Shown: positions 52,704 to 62,296, counted from the stretch's first letter. The stretch is DNA of 64,000 nucleotides from Astropecten irregularis (GCA_963971285.1 OZ020247.1:15582614-15646613), one strand, 5' to 3'. Notes: generated by a model from the letters alone, not told the origin. Numbers and translations: made by a program.

Positions 52704-55627
52704 ACCGGAGCCCAGCTTTGAGAAAGGCTCCAAATCTCTCAACAACGGTAACCAGGGTGCCAAATCATAAATCTGTTTAAGCACCAAGATTTGCTTTAAT
52801 AAGCACCCAAAACCCTATACTATCATTATGCCAGCCAAAACAATGGCCAAATACATGTACATTACAAGTCAAAAGCAGTAAACATCACATCAAATTCGGG
52901 TTGCTAATCCTTTTTGATTAAGGAAGAATTTTCGTGCTTAAGCAGATTTTGTGTTTAAGCAGCTTTATGAAATTGGCGCCTCATATTACGTCTTCCATTA
53001 AACGGTTCATTTAAATATTGATTTTGACGAAGTTAGGGCGGTTATTTAAGGTGTGGTACAGGATTTGCAAGGCCTCCAAAAAAATGCATTGAGTTTGAGA
53101 CAGAAAATTGACTCAACAGTTCGTAAACAGTGCAGTTCGTAAACAGTGCAAATAGTCACCACGGGAAATCTTGGTTCATCAGATGCTAGTATTTTTTTCA
53201 AGGAAATCAAGATTTAGTGTCTTGATAAAAGAGCGTTGTTCGAACGATTTAGTAGCATTTCGAAAGCGTGGTATAACCGTGAAGGATTCGGAGGGGGGGG
53301 GGGGGGGAGATTATTCCGGCCGTATTTCTGCTACCCAGATGAACAAAGCGTAAAAAAGGTACATGAAATAACGTCTGTAAGGAAGTTTAAGACCTTCACT
53401 TCTGTTTAAGTACCAAATTCCGCCAAACGCACAAATCCATTATGCTCCCTTTACGGTGTTCACTGTTGAAAAAGTACAGCATTTTGATAAATCAAACCAT
53501 AAAACATCAGTATATGGCAATGGTATCAGGAGTGGTTTTGTTGTTGTTGCTGGTACGATTATTCATTTTCAGATCCCTAGAAATAGCTCACCGTTGAAAT
53601 GATAGCTACTTGGTCGTCACTGAGTTTGAGAGTACACCTCAGAATTTCATTAATCGTTGTGGAGAGGAGGATTTGTGCGAAAACGGCGACCTGTTATACC
53701 AAAACAGAGGTTGAAGAAACTGATAATTATGCACATAATTATACAAATACAAGTTTTCGAATGCAAAAAACCGTGTAAAGTGCAAAACCAGTTAAACAAG
53801 GTTAACAACCAAATTTCCATGTATATCGCTTTTGATAGTTCTTTGGCTGTTGTTCACTGACTAGTATGAACACCAAATGAAATTTTTAACGGTGGTTTGT
53901 TTTATTGGGAAAGACATGTTTGTGCTAAGCGAATTCGTTTGTGCTTAGCAGCGCCATGAAATTGGCCCCAGAAAGCCACTTAACCACATCGTCAAGGATG
54001 CCTGTATATTTTCGATCATGTTAAATCAAAGCGAGTCCCTGGGAGCATATGCAGTGATGCAGAGATAGTTCACTATACTTAAAATTATGCACATAATGAT
54101 ACAAATAAAAGTTTTCGAATGCAAAAAAACGTGTAAAGTGCAAAACCAGTCCCAACAATTACGGTTTGTTTGATTTTAAAAGTTTCATGACCATTTTGAA
54201 TTATTAAAGGTAATATCATACTTTGGTTTTTTTGTCAACGAAATACAGAATCATGGGCAAAAATATCATATATACAGTAACAGTCATCTGTGAAAATGTC
54301 AATCCCATACGATGCCCACTTTTTGAGAAAACAGTGGAAAAACTGCCACAGTTTTTCATAAGTCTTTTCTCTTTTATTTTTGATCTTTGAAAGATCAAAA
54401 ATAATTTTGGTCACTAGTTTTACTCTTTTCTGGATAAAAACAGCATTTCATGCAGAAATATTTAACAGTATGTTTCTACTATCACCATCTTTATACTCTG
54501 TAAGTTACAGATAATTCTGTGAAGATGTCTGTATAGGTATGCTACCAAAGTATGATAGTACCTTTAAAGCAAAATACAAAATTAAATTTTATGGTGGAAG
54601 CTTTACAGGAGCCAGCCAGAACAATTTCAAACCTTTTGATCAAACTCCTTCTTGATGATATTATTTTCAGGCGAAATATACAAGTTTCAGTTTGGAACTT
54701 TATCCCATTTCCTGGACAATATTTGGGTGCACTTACCATTGCGAGGAAAGATATAACAAGGATGAAAATCTGAAGACAGCCAACGCCAATCGCGTCAATG
54801 GCATCGTTTACCGAGTAATCACCGGGCTCGCCTGCCGTGTCCATCGCCGTTTGCCCCGGCGAGGCTGAGCCGTATTCTAGCTGAGTCAGTGCCGCTTCGG
54901 CTTCATCTAGCGGCCCGGTCGTAGCTGTCCTTAAATCTGCAATTTAATGGCAGATGCTGATAATGCAATTAAATGACATGGAATTGAAGAAGCTGCTACA
55001 GCAATATTAAATAATAAGTTAAAAATTAGACTTTGCTAAGCACTTAAAGGTAGTATCATACTTTGGTAAGAAACCATAACAGAAATGTTCACATATTTAC
55101 TTATAACTTTCAGGGTATGAAGATGATGCTGGTAGACACCTACCGTTAAAATGTTTCCGCCTGAAATGGTGTATTTATCCAGAAATTAATAAAACAACGA
55201 CCGAAAATCTTGTTGGTCTTTTAAAAGATCAAAAATAACAGAGAACAAACTTAAGACAATACCGTGGCCGTTTTTCACTGTTTTCTCAAAAAGTGAGCAA
55301 CGTAAGGGACTGAAATGTTCACAGATGACTGTTACTGAATCTTTCTTGATATTTTTGCCCACTAATCTGTATTTCTTTGACAAAAGCCAAAGTGTGATAT
55401 TACCTTTAACAGTTTTAGCATAACAGGAATATCACAGGCTTATCGACACATAAACAAATCACACCAGACGATACAACATACAATGAATACAAAAAAAAAC
55501 AAGCACAAGTACAAAAACAAAGATCTGTAATATCTTTTGTAACAAAATATCATTATTTTGTTTGTTTACCTTTGAGTGGAATCTTTTCATCGTTCTTCCC
55601 TCTTAGTCTTATGGCGTCGGTGGCCAT
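40992..55627 (-). CDS. SVOP/SV2-like major facilitator transporter (SLC22B-type), 14 exons, 564 aa
   Basis: Coding exons in transcript order: 55627-55570, 54936-54737, 53690-53592, 52275-52204, 51441-51250, 48464-48339, 46638-46501, 45533-45460, 44950-44755, 44157-44025, 42582-42471, 41938-41767, 41224-41111, 41000-40992. The sum is 1,695 nt with all phases matching. About 90 acidic residues precede SVNDAIDAIGVGCLQIF, the SVOP-like lead into TM1. Later landmarks are KLMDTFGRRP (motif A), LILRLIAGVCVVGVQ, GWRFQCFLASIP, FFPESPRYFALTG, FTFGRKGGM, YTLEANPTSTRSLALASGQ and LLPLETQGMG. A loop between TM7 and TM8 carries two N-glycosylation sequons (NFT, NTS; about residues 350 and 362). Vertebrate SVOP is about 548 aa. 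Unusual: TM1 lacks the acidic residue typical of SVOP/SV2, so this may be a divergent paralogue. Substrate unknown. The start has an AAAATGG context. Confidence 0.93.
41505..41708. repeat. Two adjacent copies of a short palindromic MITE
   Basis: Copy 1 (41,505-41,603) and copy 2 (41,630-41,708) both run from ACACGGGTTTACAC to GTGTAAACCCGT and share CTTCAAAACGAGGCACT and GCGCACTTTTCGAAGTG. Lies in the SVOP-like intron before exon 13. Confidence 0.88.
42086..42454 (-). repeat. MITE family A, full length
   Basis: TTTAAAGGTACATGTAGTAT to AAGTATGATACTACCTT. An extra ACATGT is present within the left terminal repeat. Ends 17 nt from SVOP-like exon 11. Confidence 0.88.
42890..43088 (-). repeat. MITE family A/B, partial
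   Basis: TTTTACTCTTTTCTGGATAA and TTGGTTTGTTACCAATGTTG then ATATGCCCTTTAAA; the left half is absent. Confidence 0.7.
43274..43400. repeat. Palindromic MITE, about 125 bp
   Basis: GGGCCTGTTTGTTTCGCGC against GCGCGAAACAAACGGGCCC; inner GATCAGTGATC and GATCACCGATCACG. Confidence 0.88.
43542..43674 (-). repeat. Family H2 element, partial
   Basis: GGGGCCAATTTCATAGAGCT, TGCTTAAGCACCAAAATATG, and CAAACAATGGCCCC. Confidence 0.7.
43678..43890 (-). repeat. MITE family G, minus orientation
   Basis: CCTTTCTCAAAGCTGCTCAG to GAGCCCAGCTTTGAGAAAGG. The right end holds GAGCCGGAGCC repeats. Its ends differ from the 8,862 type and define a G2 subtype shared with 52,445. Confidence 0.88.
44309..44735. repeat. 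CAACAG/CAGCAA compound repeat in an SVOP-like intron
   Basis: About 430 bp built from CAACAG, CAGCAG, CAACGG and AGAACCAG units on the plus strand. An approximately 150-bp block (ATCAGAACCAGTAAAAGCAA, then CGGCAACAGCGACAGCCG) occurs at about 44,473 and 44,623. It occupies most of the intron between the 44,950-44,755 and 44,157-44,025 exons. Confidence 0.92.
44977..45358 (-). repeat. MITE family D, full length
   Basis: AAAGGGAGCATATGGTTTGC to ACGCTGCCCTT, with CATCTGATGAACCAAGATTT. The right half equals the left half of family C. Confidence 0.85.
45534..46500. other. SVOP-like intron, no defined element
   Basis: AGGGACGGACATCAAT (46,197) nearly repeats TGACGGACATCAAT (46,036). Otherwise nothing seen. 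Confidence 0.5.
46780..48250. repeat. Purine-rich minisatellite (GGAAAGAATCAAGGAAGCA) in an SVOP-like intron
   Basis: About 1.45 kb of GGAAAGAATCAAGGAAGCAC-type units, almost all A and G on the plus strand, therefore a pyrimidine tract in the pre-mRNA. A longer block with GAATTAAAGAAGACCAAAGG and AATCAAGCCGAAGCAAGG recurs at about 47,370, 47,513 and 47,710. The 46,780-47,000 and 48,180-48,250 edges are more degenerate. Confidence 0.93.
48540..48712 (-). repeat. Partial copy of the 62.3-kb palindromic element
   Basis: TTGTCTTTACTCACTCATGC, GATATGTGTCATTTATTATT and AAATCTCGGTTTCGTTG, ending TGGGACACC. Only one arm is present. Confidence 0.8.
48713..49820. other. SVOP-like intron, no defined element
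   Basis: G-run at 48,890-48,900; GTTTGCAACGCGTTGGGCAA near 49,311 resembles part of the 51,001 palindrome. Confidence 0.5.
49822..50380. repeat. Pair of 110-bp direct repeats, about 440 bp apart
   Basis: ACTCAATGCTACCAGATAAT through GTTGTTCGTCGGTGGAAATT and TGGTGGAGATTTC at 49,830-49,925 recurs at 50,269-50,368. The sequence between is unique. It could be a short LTR-like or duplicated unit. Confidence 0.75.
50485..50745. repeat. Palindrome family F, variant copy
   Basis: AATACCATGTAGTATTCGTT, CTTATTTCGTTCGCACTTCT, AGCCTGCTCTAGTCATCATC and AGACTAGAGCAGGCT, then CGCAAACCGATCCACAT. Confidence 0.85.
50753..50995 (-). repeat. MITE family G, minus orientation
   Basis: TTTAGGAAACTCGGAGGCTC to GAGCCTCCGTTTCGTAAACA, with GGTTGTGGTTTTTCACAGAA inside. 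Confidence 0.88.
51000..51182. repeat. Palindromic MITE of the GAGTTTGCAACGCGTTG type
   Basis: ATCAATACGGGCAATAAGTG to AACGCCCGTATTGAT; arms share CACCATGAGTTTGCAACGCG and TTTGTCGACAAA. About 180 bp, nearly all paired. Confidence 0.9.
51464..51706 (-). repeat. MITE family B, minus orientation
   Basis: AAAGGTATAATACATGATTG to AATACACCATTGGTAA; starts 23 nt upstream of the acceptor of SVOP-like exon 5 and reaches toward it. Confidence 0.82.
52445..52738 (-). repeat. MITE family G2 with GGAGCC expansion
   Basis: GTCTTTCTCAAAGCTCGGCT to AGCCCAGCTTTGAGAAAGGC. The right terminal region contains about ten uninterrupted GGAGCC hexamers (52,642-52,704), against two or three in other copies. Confidence 0.92.
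52750..52985 (-). repeat. Family H2 element, near full
   Basis: GTGCCAAATCATAAATCTGT, TTAAGCACCAAGATTTGCTT to GCAGCTTTATGAAATTGGCG. Confidence 0.75.
53052..53454 (+). repeat. MITE family D, full length
   Basis: GGTACAGGATTTGCAAGGCC to CCATTATGCTCCCTTTAC, with a G-run at 53,292-53,307 and TCGAACGATTTAGTAGCATT in the centre. Confidence 0.85.
53800..53975 (+). repeat. Family H element, partial
   Basis: GGTTAACAACCAAATTTCCA to CATGAAATTGGCCCCAGAAA. The sequence just beyond (GCCACTTAACCACATCGTCA) is also shared with 56,520, so flank was duplicated with it. Confidence 0.82.
54204..54567 (-). repeat. MITE family A, full length
   Basis: TTAAAGGTAATATCATACTT to AAGTATGATAGTACCTTTAA. Confidence 0.92.
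55044..55409 (+). repeat. MITE family A, full length
   Basis: TTAAAGGTAGTATCATACTT to AAGTGTGATATTACCTTTAA; SVOP-like intron 1. Confidence 0.92.
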
Positions 55628-56281
55628 TTTATCAGTGAGCCAGCTGCCTTTCCCATAGAATAATACCAGCTTGTGTTAAAACCGTCCAGGGTATGGTTTT
55701 ATTCAGACTTCTGCTGTTTTAACGACTGTTATCAACGACCAACTGCTGTGCTGCTGTACCAACGACTGTCAGACTGGTAGCAGAGGCTAGTTACACGCAT
55801 AATCACCTATATGAAGAAAGGCGGATAAAAAAATGTCAGTGATGGTTTCAGAAACTTGATCTCTGACGTGTACAAAGGAAAGAATAGAAATCGAGATGTA
55901 ACCATTGAATTAACTGCGTTTAACTGCGTTCTTATTTCAGAAATAAGTAAAACAAAAAATTAATACCCGAAACCAGTTTTCATTTCCGAGATCAAAACCT
56001 GAGAGTTTCAATTACCTCGCGTAACAATTACAATAGTTGACACTGTTTCCAATTATCAAAGATCCACAAGTTTGTGTTTATATTCCATGGCAAATCAAAT
56101 TATGAACTAACCGCAGCGGTTCTATCAACTTTAGGCCTTCAGTATAATGCATGTACTACCATAAAGCGCCTAATGTAAAGCATTATTATCATTCATTCGT
56201 TTGTTCTTGTTTCTCTCTTGGTGTCAAAGATGTCTGTTCCTCCGGGGTTTTGTCCTCCCCTGGCAAATGTTGCAGACAGCA
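55628..56281. other. Upstream of the SVOP-like start codon
   Basis: Probably 5' UTR and/or a non-coding first exon; the true promoter could lie further upstream. Nothing definite seen. Confidence 0.4.
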
Positions 56282-56585
56282 GGGGCCAATTTCACGACTC
56301 TGCTTATCACGAACATTTGCTAAGCACGACATGTCTGTCTTAATAAAAACAGGGTGAACAACCAAATTTCCATGTATATCGCTTTTGATAGTTCTTTGGC
56401 TGTTGTTCACTGACTAGTATGAACACCAAATGAATTTTTTAACGGTGGTTTGTTTTATTGGGAAAGACATGTTTGTGCTAAGCGAATTTTTGTGCTTAGC
56501 AGCGCCATGAAATTGGCCCTAGAAAGCCACTTAACCACATCGTCAAGGATGCCCGTATATTTTCGATCATGTTAAATCGACATGT
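56282..56585 (+). repeat. Family H element plus shared flank
   Basis: GGGGCCAATTTCACGACTCT to CATGAAATTGGCCCTAGAAA. The next 60 bp (CACTTAACCACATCGTCAAG, TTTTCGATCATGTTAAATC) match 53,976-54,035. Confidence 0.85.
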
Positions 56586-56974
56586 TCCTGGGAGCATATG
56601 TAGTGATGCAAAAAAAGTTAATACAGAGGTCACGCCAGAGTCCTTCATCAGCATGACAACTTTCAAGCTGTTTTGTTGTTGTCGAAGAGCCTCTTTCTTC
56701 ATTGACGAGTTTGATTCGCTGGAGAAAAAAGGAACGCGGTTGGTCGTTGTTTGCAAAGGCAAGGCGAGGTTTCGATGGGTTTAAGTCACAGAGCTATATT
56801 AAAAATTACTAGAGCGCTAACTCAACGTTCTCTGCGCGTAGACGATTTGAAGCAGTCCTGGGTGCAGTCATTTTGAATTTGAGTGCGTGAACTTCGTCCT
56901 GTTTTAGTCTTTGAATCATAATTTCACATTTCATTACTTAACTCAAGGAAATCTTTATGCGATTTACACTATGG

Positions 56975-57085
56975 TCGATTTCACGAAGCCCTACGATCGA
57001 TCGTAACTCGACTCAAGAAGGATAACCTATCGTATCCTACGTAGGGCTGTATAAGGCATCATAGGTCCTACGAATAATAGTACGA
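56975..57085 (+). repeat. TTCACGAAGCCCTACGATCG-type element
   Basis: Inverted partner of 15,430-15,548, with AAGGATAACCTATCGTATC shared. Confidence 0.65.
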
Positions 57086-57229
57086 GGTTACGTAGTACCA
57101 CTTACTGGGCCGCTAGAGCGCATTTTTGAAACGATTTTTGACTTCATCCTCCGCACTAACGTCTCACGCTAAGCAATGCAAAATCATAAATAGATCACCT
57201 CAAAAATGCCTGAAATCAAGTCAAAACAT

Positions 57230-57738
57230 TCTACAAAAACACATGGCGGCTTCTACACAGTCATGTCAAAGATGAACAAGTGGTACTTCAGTGCTACCTA
57301 CAATTATTTTTGGGGGTTGCAATTTCGAAAAATTAAAAAACAAATTCTCAAGCGCTTTAGCATTGAGCCCGTGTACAAACCATGTTACGAAGTCAAGGAA
57401 CTTGACCGCATGTCACTGACTATATGGCAATAATATTTAAGACTGTTTCATGCCACGCTTATAGGAAAGCCCGTAGAGATTGCGTGGACCAACATGAGTT
57501 GTGACATGAAACGGTCATTGATTATGTTTGGCATAGTCAGTAACATTCGGTAAAGTTCCCTGACTTCGTGAATAGGTTTGTGCATGGGAGCATTTCTAAA
57601 GCGCGTAAAGATTTCTTTCAGTGTACAAGGGTGCAGACCACTAAATAATTTCCCATAGGCTCCCACGCAAAATGGCCATTTAACAAAATAAAATAAAACA
57701 TATTCCCAAGTTTCTGAGGCAATCGACCAATACGGCAA
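57230..57738. repeat. Old inverted duplication with matching reading frames
   Basis: Plus-strand 57,275-57,430 and minus-strand 57,690-57,530 are diverged inverted copies. Both can be read as a peptide ending K-P-x-x-E-V-x-E-L-x-R-M-x-L-T. The core between them (GACTGTTTCATGCCACGC and GACATGAAACGGTC) also pairs. No known domain. Confidence 0.65.
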
Positions 57739-58024
57739 AGTACATTCAAAGCAAACATTACCTTAAACGGCCGAATTGACAGGTGCCTGACTTAAAAAGT
57801 ACCCCTCTACTACGGGACAAAATAGAGCGAATTTAGGGTCTTATTTTATCCAAACGGCTCAAAGGTGAAAATCCAAACTCTGGTGATCGGGTTCCATCGG
57901 GTTCCCACATAGGGCTCATACACAAAATTCATGAGGTCTGCGGACCGATTTGGGCCTATGATTTATAGTGGTCTGCACCCACAAAAAAAAGAGTCTTCAA
58001 CAAATTAATTATCTGCATGTTATC

Positions 58025-58312
58025 TGCGACACCGTTCTATGTGTATTTCAATATAGCAACGCGCAGTGACAATGCTACATTTTGAGCACGATCTTTTCAA
58101 TATGCATGCACAAATATTTCTATAGGTATCACGCAATACCGTTCTATGTGCATTTCAATATGGCAGCGCGCAGTGACAATGGTACATTCTACACACGATT
58201 TTGTCCATCTGCCCGCACATTTCTATGGCAAACTGGGAAAAATTCTAGTTACACGAGTCTTTTCCTTTCCAGTTCAATATGGCAGCGCGCGGTGACAATC
58301 GTATATACGTTT
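58025..58312 (+). repeat. Three tandem diverged units of about 110-120 bp
   Basis: TTCAATATAGCAACGCGCAG, TTCAATATGGCAGCGCGCAG and TTCAATATGGCAGCGCGCGG, each followed by TGACAAT, at 58,047, 58,155 and 58,272. The first two also share ACCGTTCTATGTG before them. Confidence 0.85.
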
Positions 58313-59478
58313 CATTAAAACGAGTGTCGGTTCTTCGTGAATTCACAGAACAGATGGTCGCGAATTGCAGCTGCTGAAGCGAAACTGACAGTGAATATTT
58401 CTATGTGAAACATCAAACATACACCATGTAGGCATTAGTGTCTATTTATTTAGGTAATAAACTGTTTTGTTTTCACTGAAATATTGCCGAAATATGTTAA
58501 TTTCAGGGTTTACATGCATGACCAATTGAATAAATTCACTTTAAGTAACAAATCTCTTTTTGGAACAGAAGCAGCTAGATAAATACTGAAAATAATATGG
58601 GTGGCGTAAAAGACACTAACCCCACTATGGCATACATCAGGCTCCTCAGTTTAATATGAATTGTCTACACAGATTATAAAGATCTTAGAAATGATTCGCT
58701 TTTCTGACAGATAAAAAACCTACATCTCTACAAGAAGGAACACATCGCAAAACGGAGGCCTTATTTTTGGCACTGATCACCACGCACGAGTGTGCACAAT
58801 AATATACACTGAAGCTATATCAACTGCATAGCCAATATTACTTTACTTTAAATTCATACTTAAATAAAAAGGGATAGTGCCTTACCTTGCTGCATTGTAA
58901 TGTGTACGACGTTTGCTACAAACTCCACCTTCGGCATATGCAAAACCAAATCAGTTTATCTGATCACGATACCAGAATTCTCTTGTATAACTGTGCACCG
59001 TGATTGTTCACAAGTGTGAAAAAAAGACTCGCTGGAATAGGCAGCAAGTCACGCAGTCTATTTATGGAAACTTGCCACGCATCATCAGCTATGTAATGTT
59101 AACGCCATTCCTGTCTGCACAAAGACTGAACAGTTTCAATGTTTAACCCAACATTTCATGTAAACGTCAGCATATAATTATAATAAACCATTATGCTGCA
59201 CACTGTTGCGCTGTTGACTTGGAGTGTATGCAAACCACTACAATTACACGTACTAACTGTAGAGCTACCAGTCTAGTACCATTATGCATGTGTTTTAAGT
59301 GTGGAGGATTACTCAAATTCGTCTATAATGGCCGTCAAGGCAGACTGCAAAAAAAACAGTACCAGCAACTTCAACAAGGTTGTGATAATTATATGGACGT
59401 GCGATGGGTCACACCGGTGGCTATCTCTCCACGTTTCTCCATTCAACCTCCTGAAAAAATATAACTGTACTATTTTAA
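58313..59478. other. Intergenic, no defined element
   Basis: No exon-like or repeat-bounded sequence recognised; it could hold the distal promoter of the SVOP-like gene. Confidence 0.45.
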
Positions 59479-59660
59479 TTGTGCTTGGAAGGCCTGACGT
59501 TTCGATCGTAGCAGGTTCTTTCTCAGAGCCCCTGAGAAAGACCCTGCTATGGGGTCGAAACGTCAGGTCCTCCTAACTCCTAGTATTTGTGTATATTTCA
59601 GGTCAATATTTTTTGTTGATGAGCAATTTGCAGCATTTGTTTTACTTGAATTGAATTCTT
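59479..59660. repeat. Palindrome family E with flank
   Basis: GCTTGGAAGGCCTGACGTTT and GAAACGTCAGGTCCTCCTAA flank a core with TAGCAGGTTCTTTCTCAGAG and GAGAAAGACCCTGCTATGGG. The flank TTGATGAGCAATTTGCAGCA matches 24,840. Confidence 0.85.
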
Positions 59661-59984
59661 ATTTTATCTGCTGCAGAATTGTGACTTATTAGTGGAAACA
59701 TTGGTTAACGGACGATGACCACATAATAATATTTATTTTTTTAGGATTCGAAGATGAGATGACAGAAAAAATACGGGAGCCTTTTCCTGATGTAGGACAA
59801 TTAGGCCTAGGACAAGGCTTGGAAGTTCTGTCACGCAACTCTGGAGCTTGAAAAGACAAATGTTTGCATTCCATTCTACCTACATTGTGTATACTTCTAA
59901 TCATTATACCCTGAAATGACAGCGTGCATCCCCGAATGTTCTTAAACCCTAAAGCATAGTGTATATTGTCATCATTTTCGGCAA

Positions 59985-60215
59985 CAATCTCGGTAACATA
60001 ATGCCCAGGTAGGTTATTGCTGAAAATGTTGTCTGTGTACACAGAGCGAAACGAGTTGGGTAACATGTAGCAGCAACATATCGGTAACATGTTGGCCAAA
60101 TGTTGGTAGTGTACACAGGGCCTAAAGCCGTGTTGCCCGGGTGTGGTGCCCTAATTGGGCAACATGTTACCGAAAAATAATGTTACCGAAAATGTTGACA
60201 GTGTACACTGCTTTA
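59985..60215. repeat. Diffuse repeat of GGTAACATGTTG/GTGTACAC words
   Basis: ATGTTGTCTGTGTACACAG, ATGTTGGTAGTGTACACAG and ATGTTGACAGTGTACACTG occur about 70-100 bp apart with GGGCAACATGTTACCG between. No clear ends. Confidence 0.6.
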
Positions 60216-60451
60216 CGGGAAGGCGTACGTCATTTTGTCATCGTGTGTTAATGCATTTGCAACTTATAACATACCCAGCTCGAAATAATCAAACTTGTTT
60301 GGGGTGCATCCTATAATATTAATTATTAATTAATAATATTAATATTAATTTCGAAATCGAGTCTGGATTGGCAAATATTCACGCATGCGTCTTTGAAGTC
60401 GGTCATGGATAATGCATACATTTTCTCTGAGTAGCAATGCATTATGCATTG

Positions 60452-60692
60452 ACGTTTACGAAACGGAGGCTCAGGCTCCGTCTCAGGCTCCGGCTCCATT
60501 TCGTGAATCCATTATGAAATAACTGATATCAAAATAGAGTCTTTTGCTGCGGGTCTGAAGTAGATTCTATGGTTTGAAAAGGAAAACAGAGTTTCAGCTT
60601 CAGTGAAAAACCACAACCTATATATTTTCAGCACATGGATGTCAGAGCTGGAGCCCGAGCCTAAGCCTCTTTTTCGTAAACGCCCCTAGAAA
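60452..60692 (+). repeat. MITE family G
   Basis: GTTTACGAAACGGAGGCTCA to TTTTCGTAAACGCCCC, with a double CAGGCTCCG at the left end. Confidence 0.9.
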
Positions 60693-60844
60693 GGTTAAAG
60701 AGACATAATTTCACGTCACATAGCAGAGGTTGCAGCAACCACAAATTAATGCATTTATTACACACAACAGTTTATTCTATTTATAGTAAAGGTTTACAAG
60801 ATGACAAAGGAAATCTTAAAAAGAAATAATAATAATAATATTTT

Positions 60845-61140
60845 CTCTCGTATTGGTGACGCCACCAAGAGTTTGCAAACGCGTTGACCAATCACTATTC
60901 ACGGAATTTGTGGGCAAGAAAGAGTCGCATTGTGATTGGCCCACGGCGTTTCAAACTCTGGGTCTCCTGATGAGGACTAGAGCAGACTAGTCGAAACGTT
61001 GAGACCCAATTGCGAGAAGTGCGAACGATATAGAAGTGCGAAAGTACGAACGATTATTACATGGTGTTTCCGCAAACCGATCCACATAAACTCTAGGTGG
61101 CGCACTATTTTGCAAACGGCCAAATTAGCCGTTTGGGTTT
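60845..61140. repeat. Palindromic GAGTTTGCAACGCG element interrupted by family F
   Basis: The outer element (as at 51,000) is split: CACCAAGAGTTTGCAAACGC and GGCGTTTCAAACTCT on the left, AACTCTAGGTGGCGCAC on the right. Between (60,961-61,087) lies a family F copy from CTCCTGATGAGGACTAGAGC to CCGCAAACCGATCCACAT. A nested insertion. Confidence 0.85.
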
Positions 61141-61752
61141 TAACGGTCGATTTATTACTGGTTTTGTTTTTCTTCTTGTCCGAAATTTGTCCGCGGTATA
61201 CTTCATGTATAGTTAAACCATGTAGCCTATTTGTCAGGAAACTTGTTAGGAACTTAGGTTCTACTAATTAATTACGTCATGAAGACATCATTAAGTATCT
61301 AATAAAAACTGTTTTTAGGTCAAATTATTACATAAATTTTGACAATTTTGAGTGATAACTGAGATGTAAGATTATACATTTCATAAGGCCACTGCATTGA
61401 GTGTTTGCTGTTTTTGAAAGAGCAATTTTGAAGTCACGAAATTCTGGGCATAGGGTATACTGTGATAGGCCCCTTGCATGCCTTATTCCATAGCCTTTGC
61501 CGATGGTACACAATTCTTTTCAATGCAATGTAATTGTAATTCAATGCTAACTATTATCAATTCCAGCTCACAGACGACGCCTCAATTTAATTGCAATATT
61601 GATATTGCCCGGGAGTCAAAATCAAGCCTTGTTTTCACTTCAGAAAGTCATTATGGAACAGGGAGCATATGGTATGTTTATATTTCATTTTTGAACGGAG
61701 GTTGATGTTTTTTTAGGATGGGAATGATTTGATTCGGGTTAGTGACGAGTTG
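61141..61752. other. Intergenic, no defined element
   Basis: Short frames only; nothing recognised. Confidence 0.5.
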
Positions 61753-61753
61753 G

Positions 61754-62086
61754 AACAAAAATCTTCGCAGATGTACCTATAACTTACAGTGTATAAAGAT
61801 GGTGATGGTAGGTCCTACCGTTACATTTGTTCAGCATGAAATGCTGTATTTTAACCAGAAAAGAGTAAAACCTGTGACCACAATTATTTTTGATCTTTTA
61901 AAGATAAAAAAAATAAAAGAGAAAAGACTTAAGAGATATATTGCCGCTTTTCACTGTTTTCTTAAAAAGTGGGCACCGTATGGGACTGACAGTTTTACAG
62001 ATGACTGTTACTGTATCTGTCTTGATATTTCTGCCCGTAAATCTGCATTTCTTTGACAAAAACCAAAGTATGATATTTCTTTTCAG
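61754..62086 (+). repeat. MITE family A, ends eroded
   Basis: ATGTACCTATAACTTACAGT to CAAAGTATGATATTTCTTTT, with the usual GTGGGCACCGTATGGGACTG core. Confidence 0.85.
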
Positions 62087-62296
62087 CAATAAAACACAGA
62101 CCTGATACACGGCCAGCGGTACAAATCATCTCGTATTAATAATGGTCTCAATCAACAAGGCGACTAAATGAATAATTTATCAATGATTTAAGAATTTATC
62201 TGACCAAATCAACATAATTATAGTAAATCTAACATGTGCTCTTATCTTAAGTATCATTATGCTGAACATTTATTTTTATAAGTAAATTCAACTCAG

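Noticed and set aside
52436-52787. Glu-Pro (or Ala-Pro) repeat frames
   Set aside because: Translation of the GGAGCC expansion in a family G MITE.
57206-57738. Two opposed small genes
   Set aside because: No known domain, no splice partners, and they are arms of one inverted duplication.
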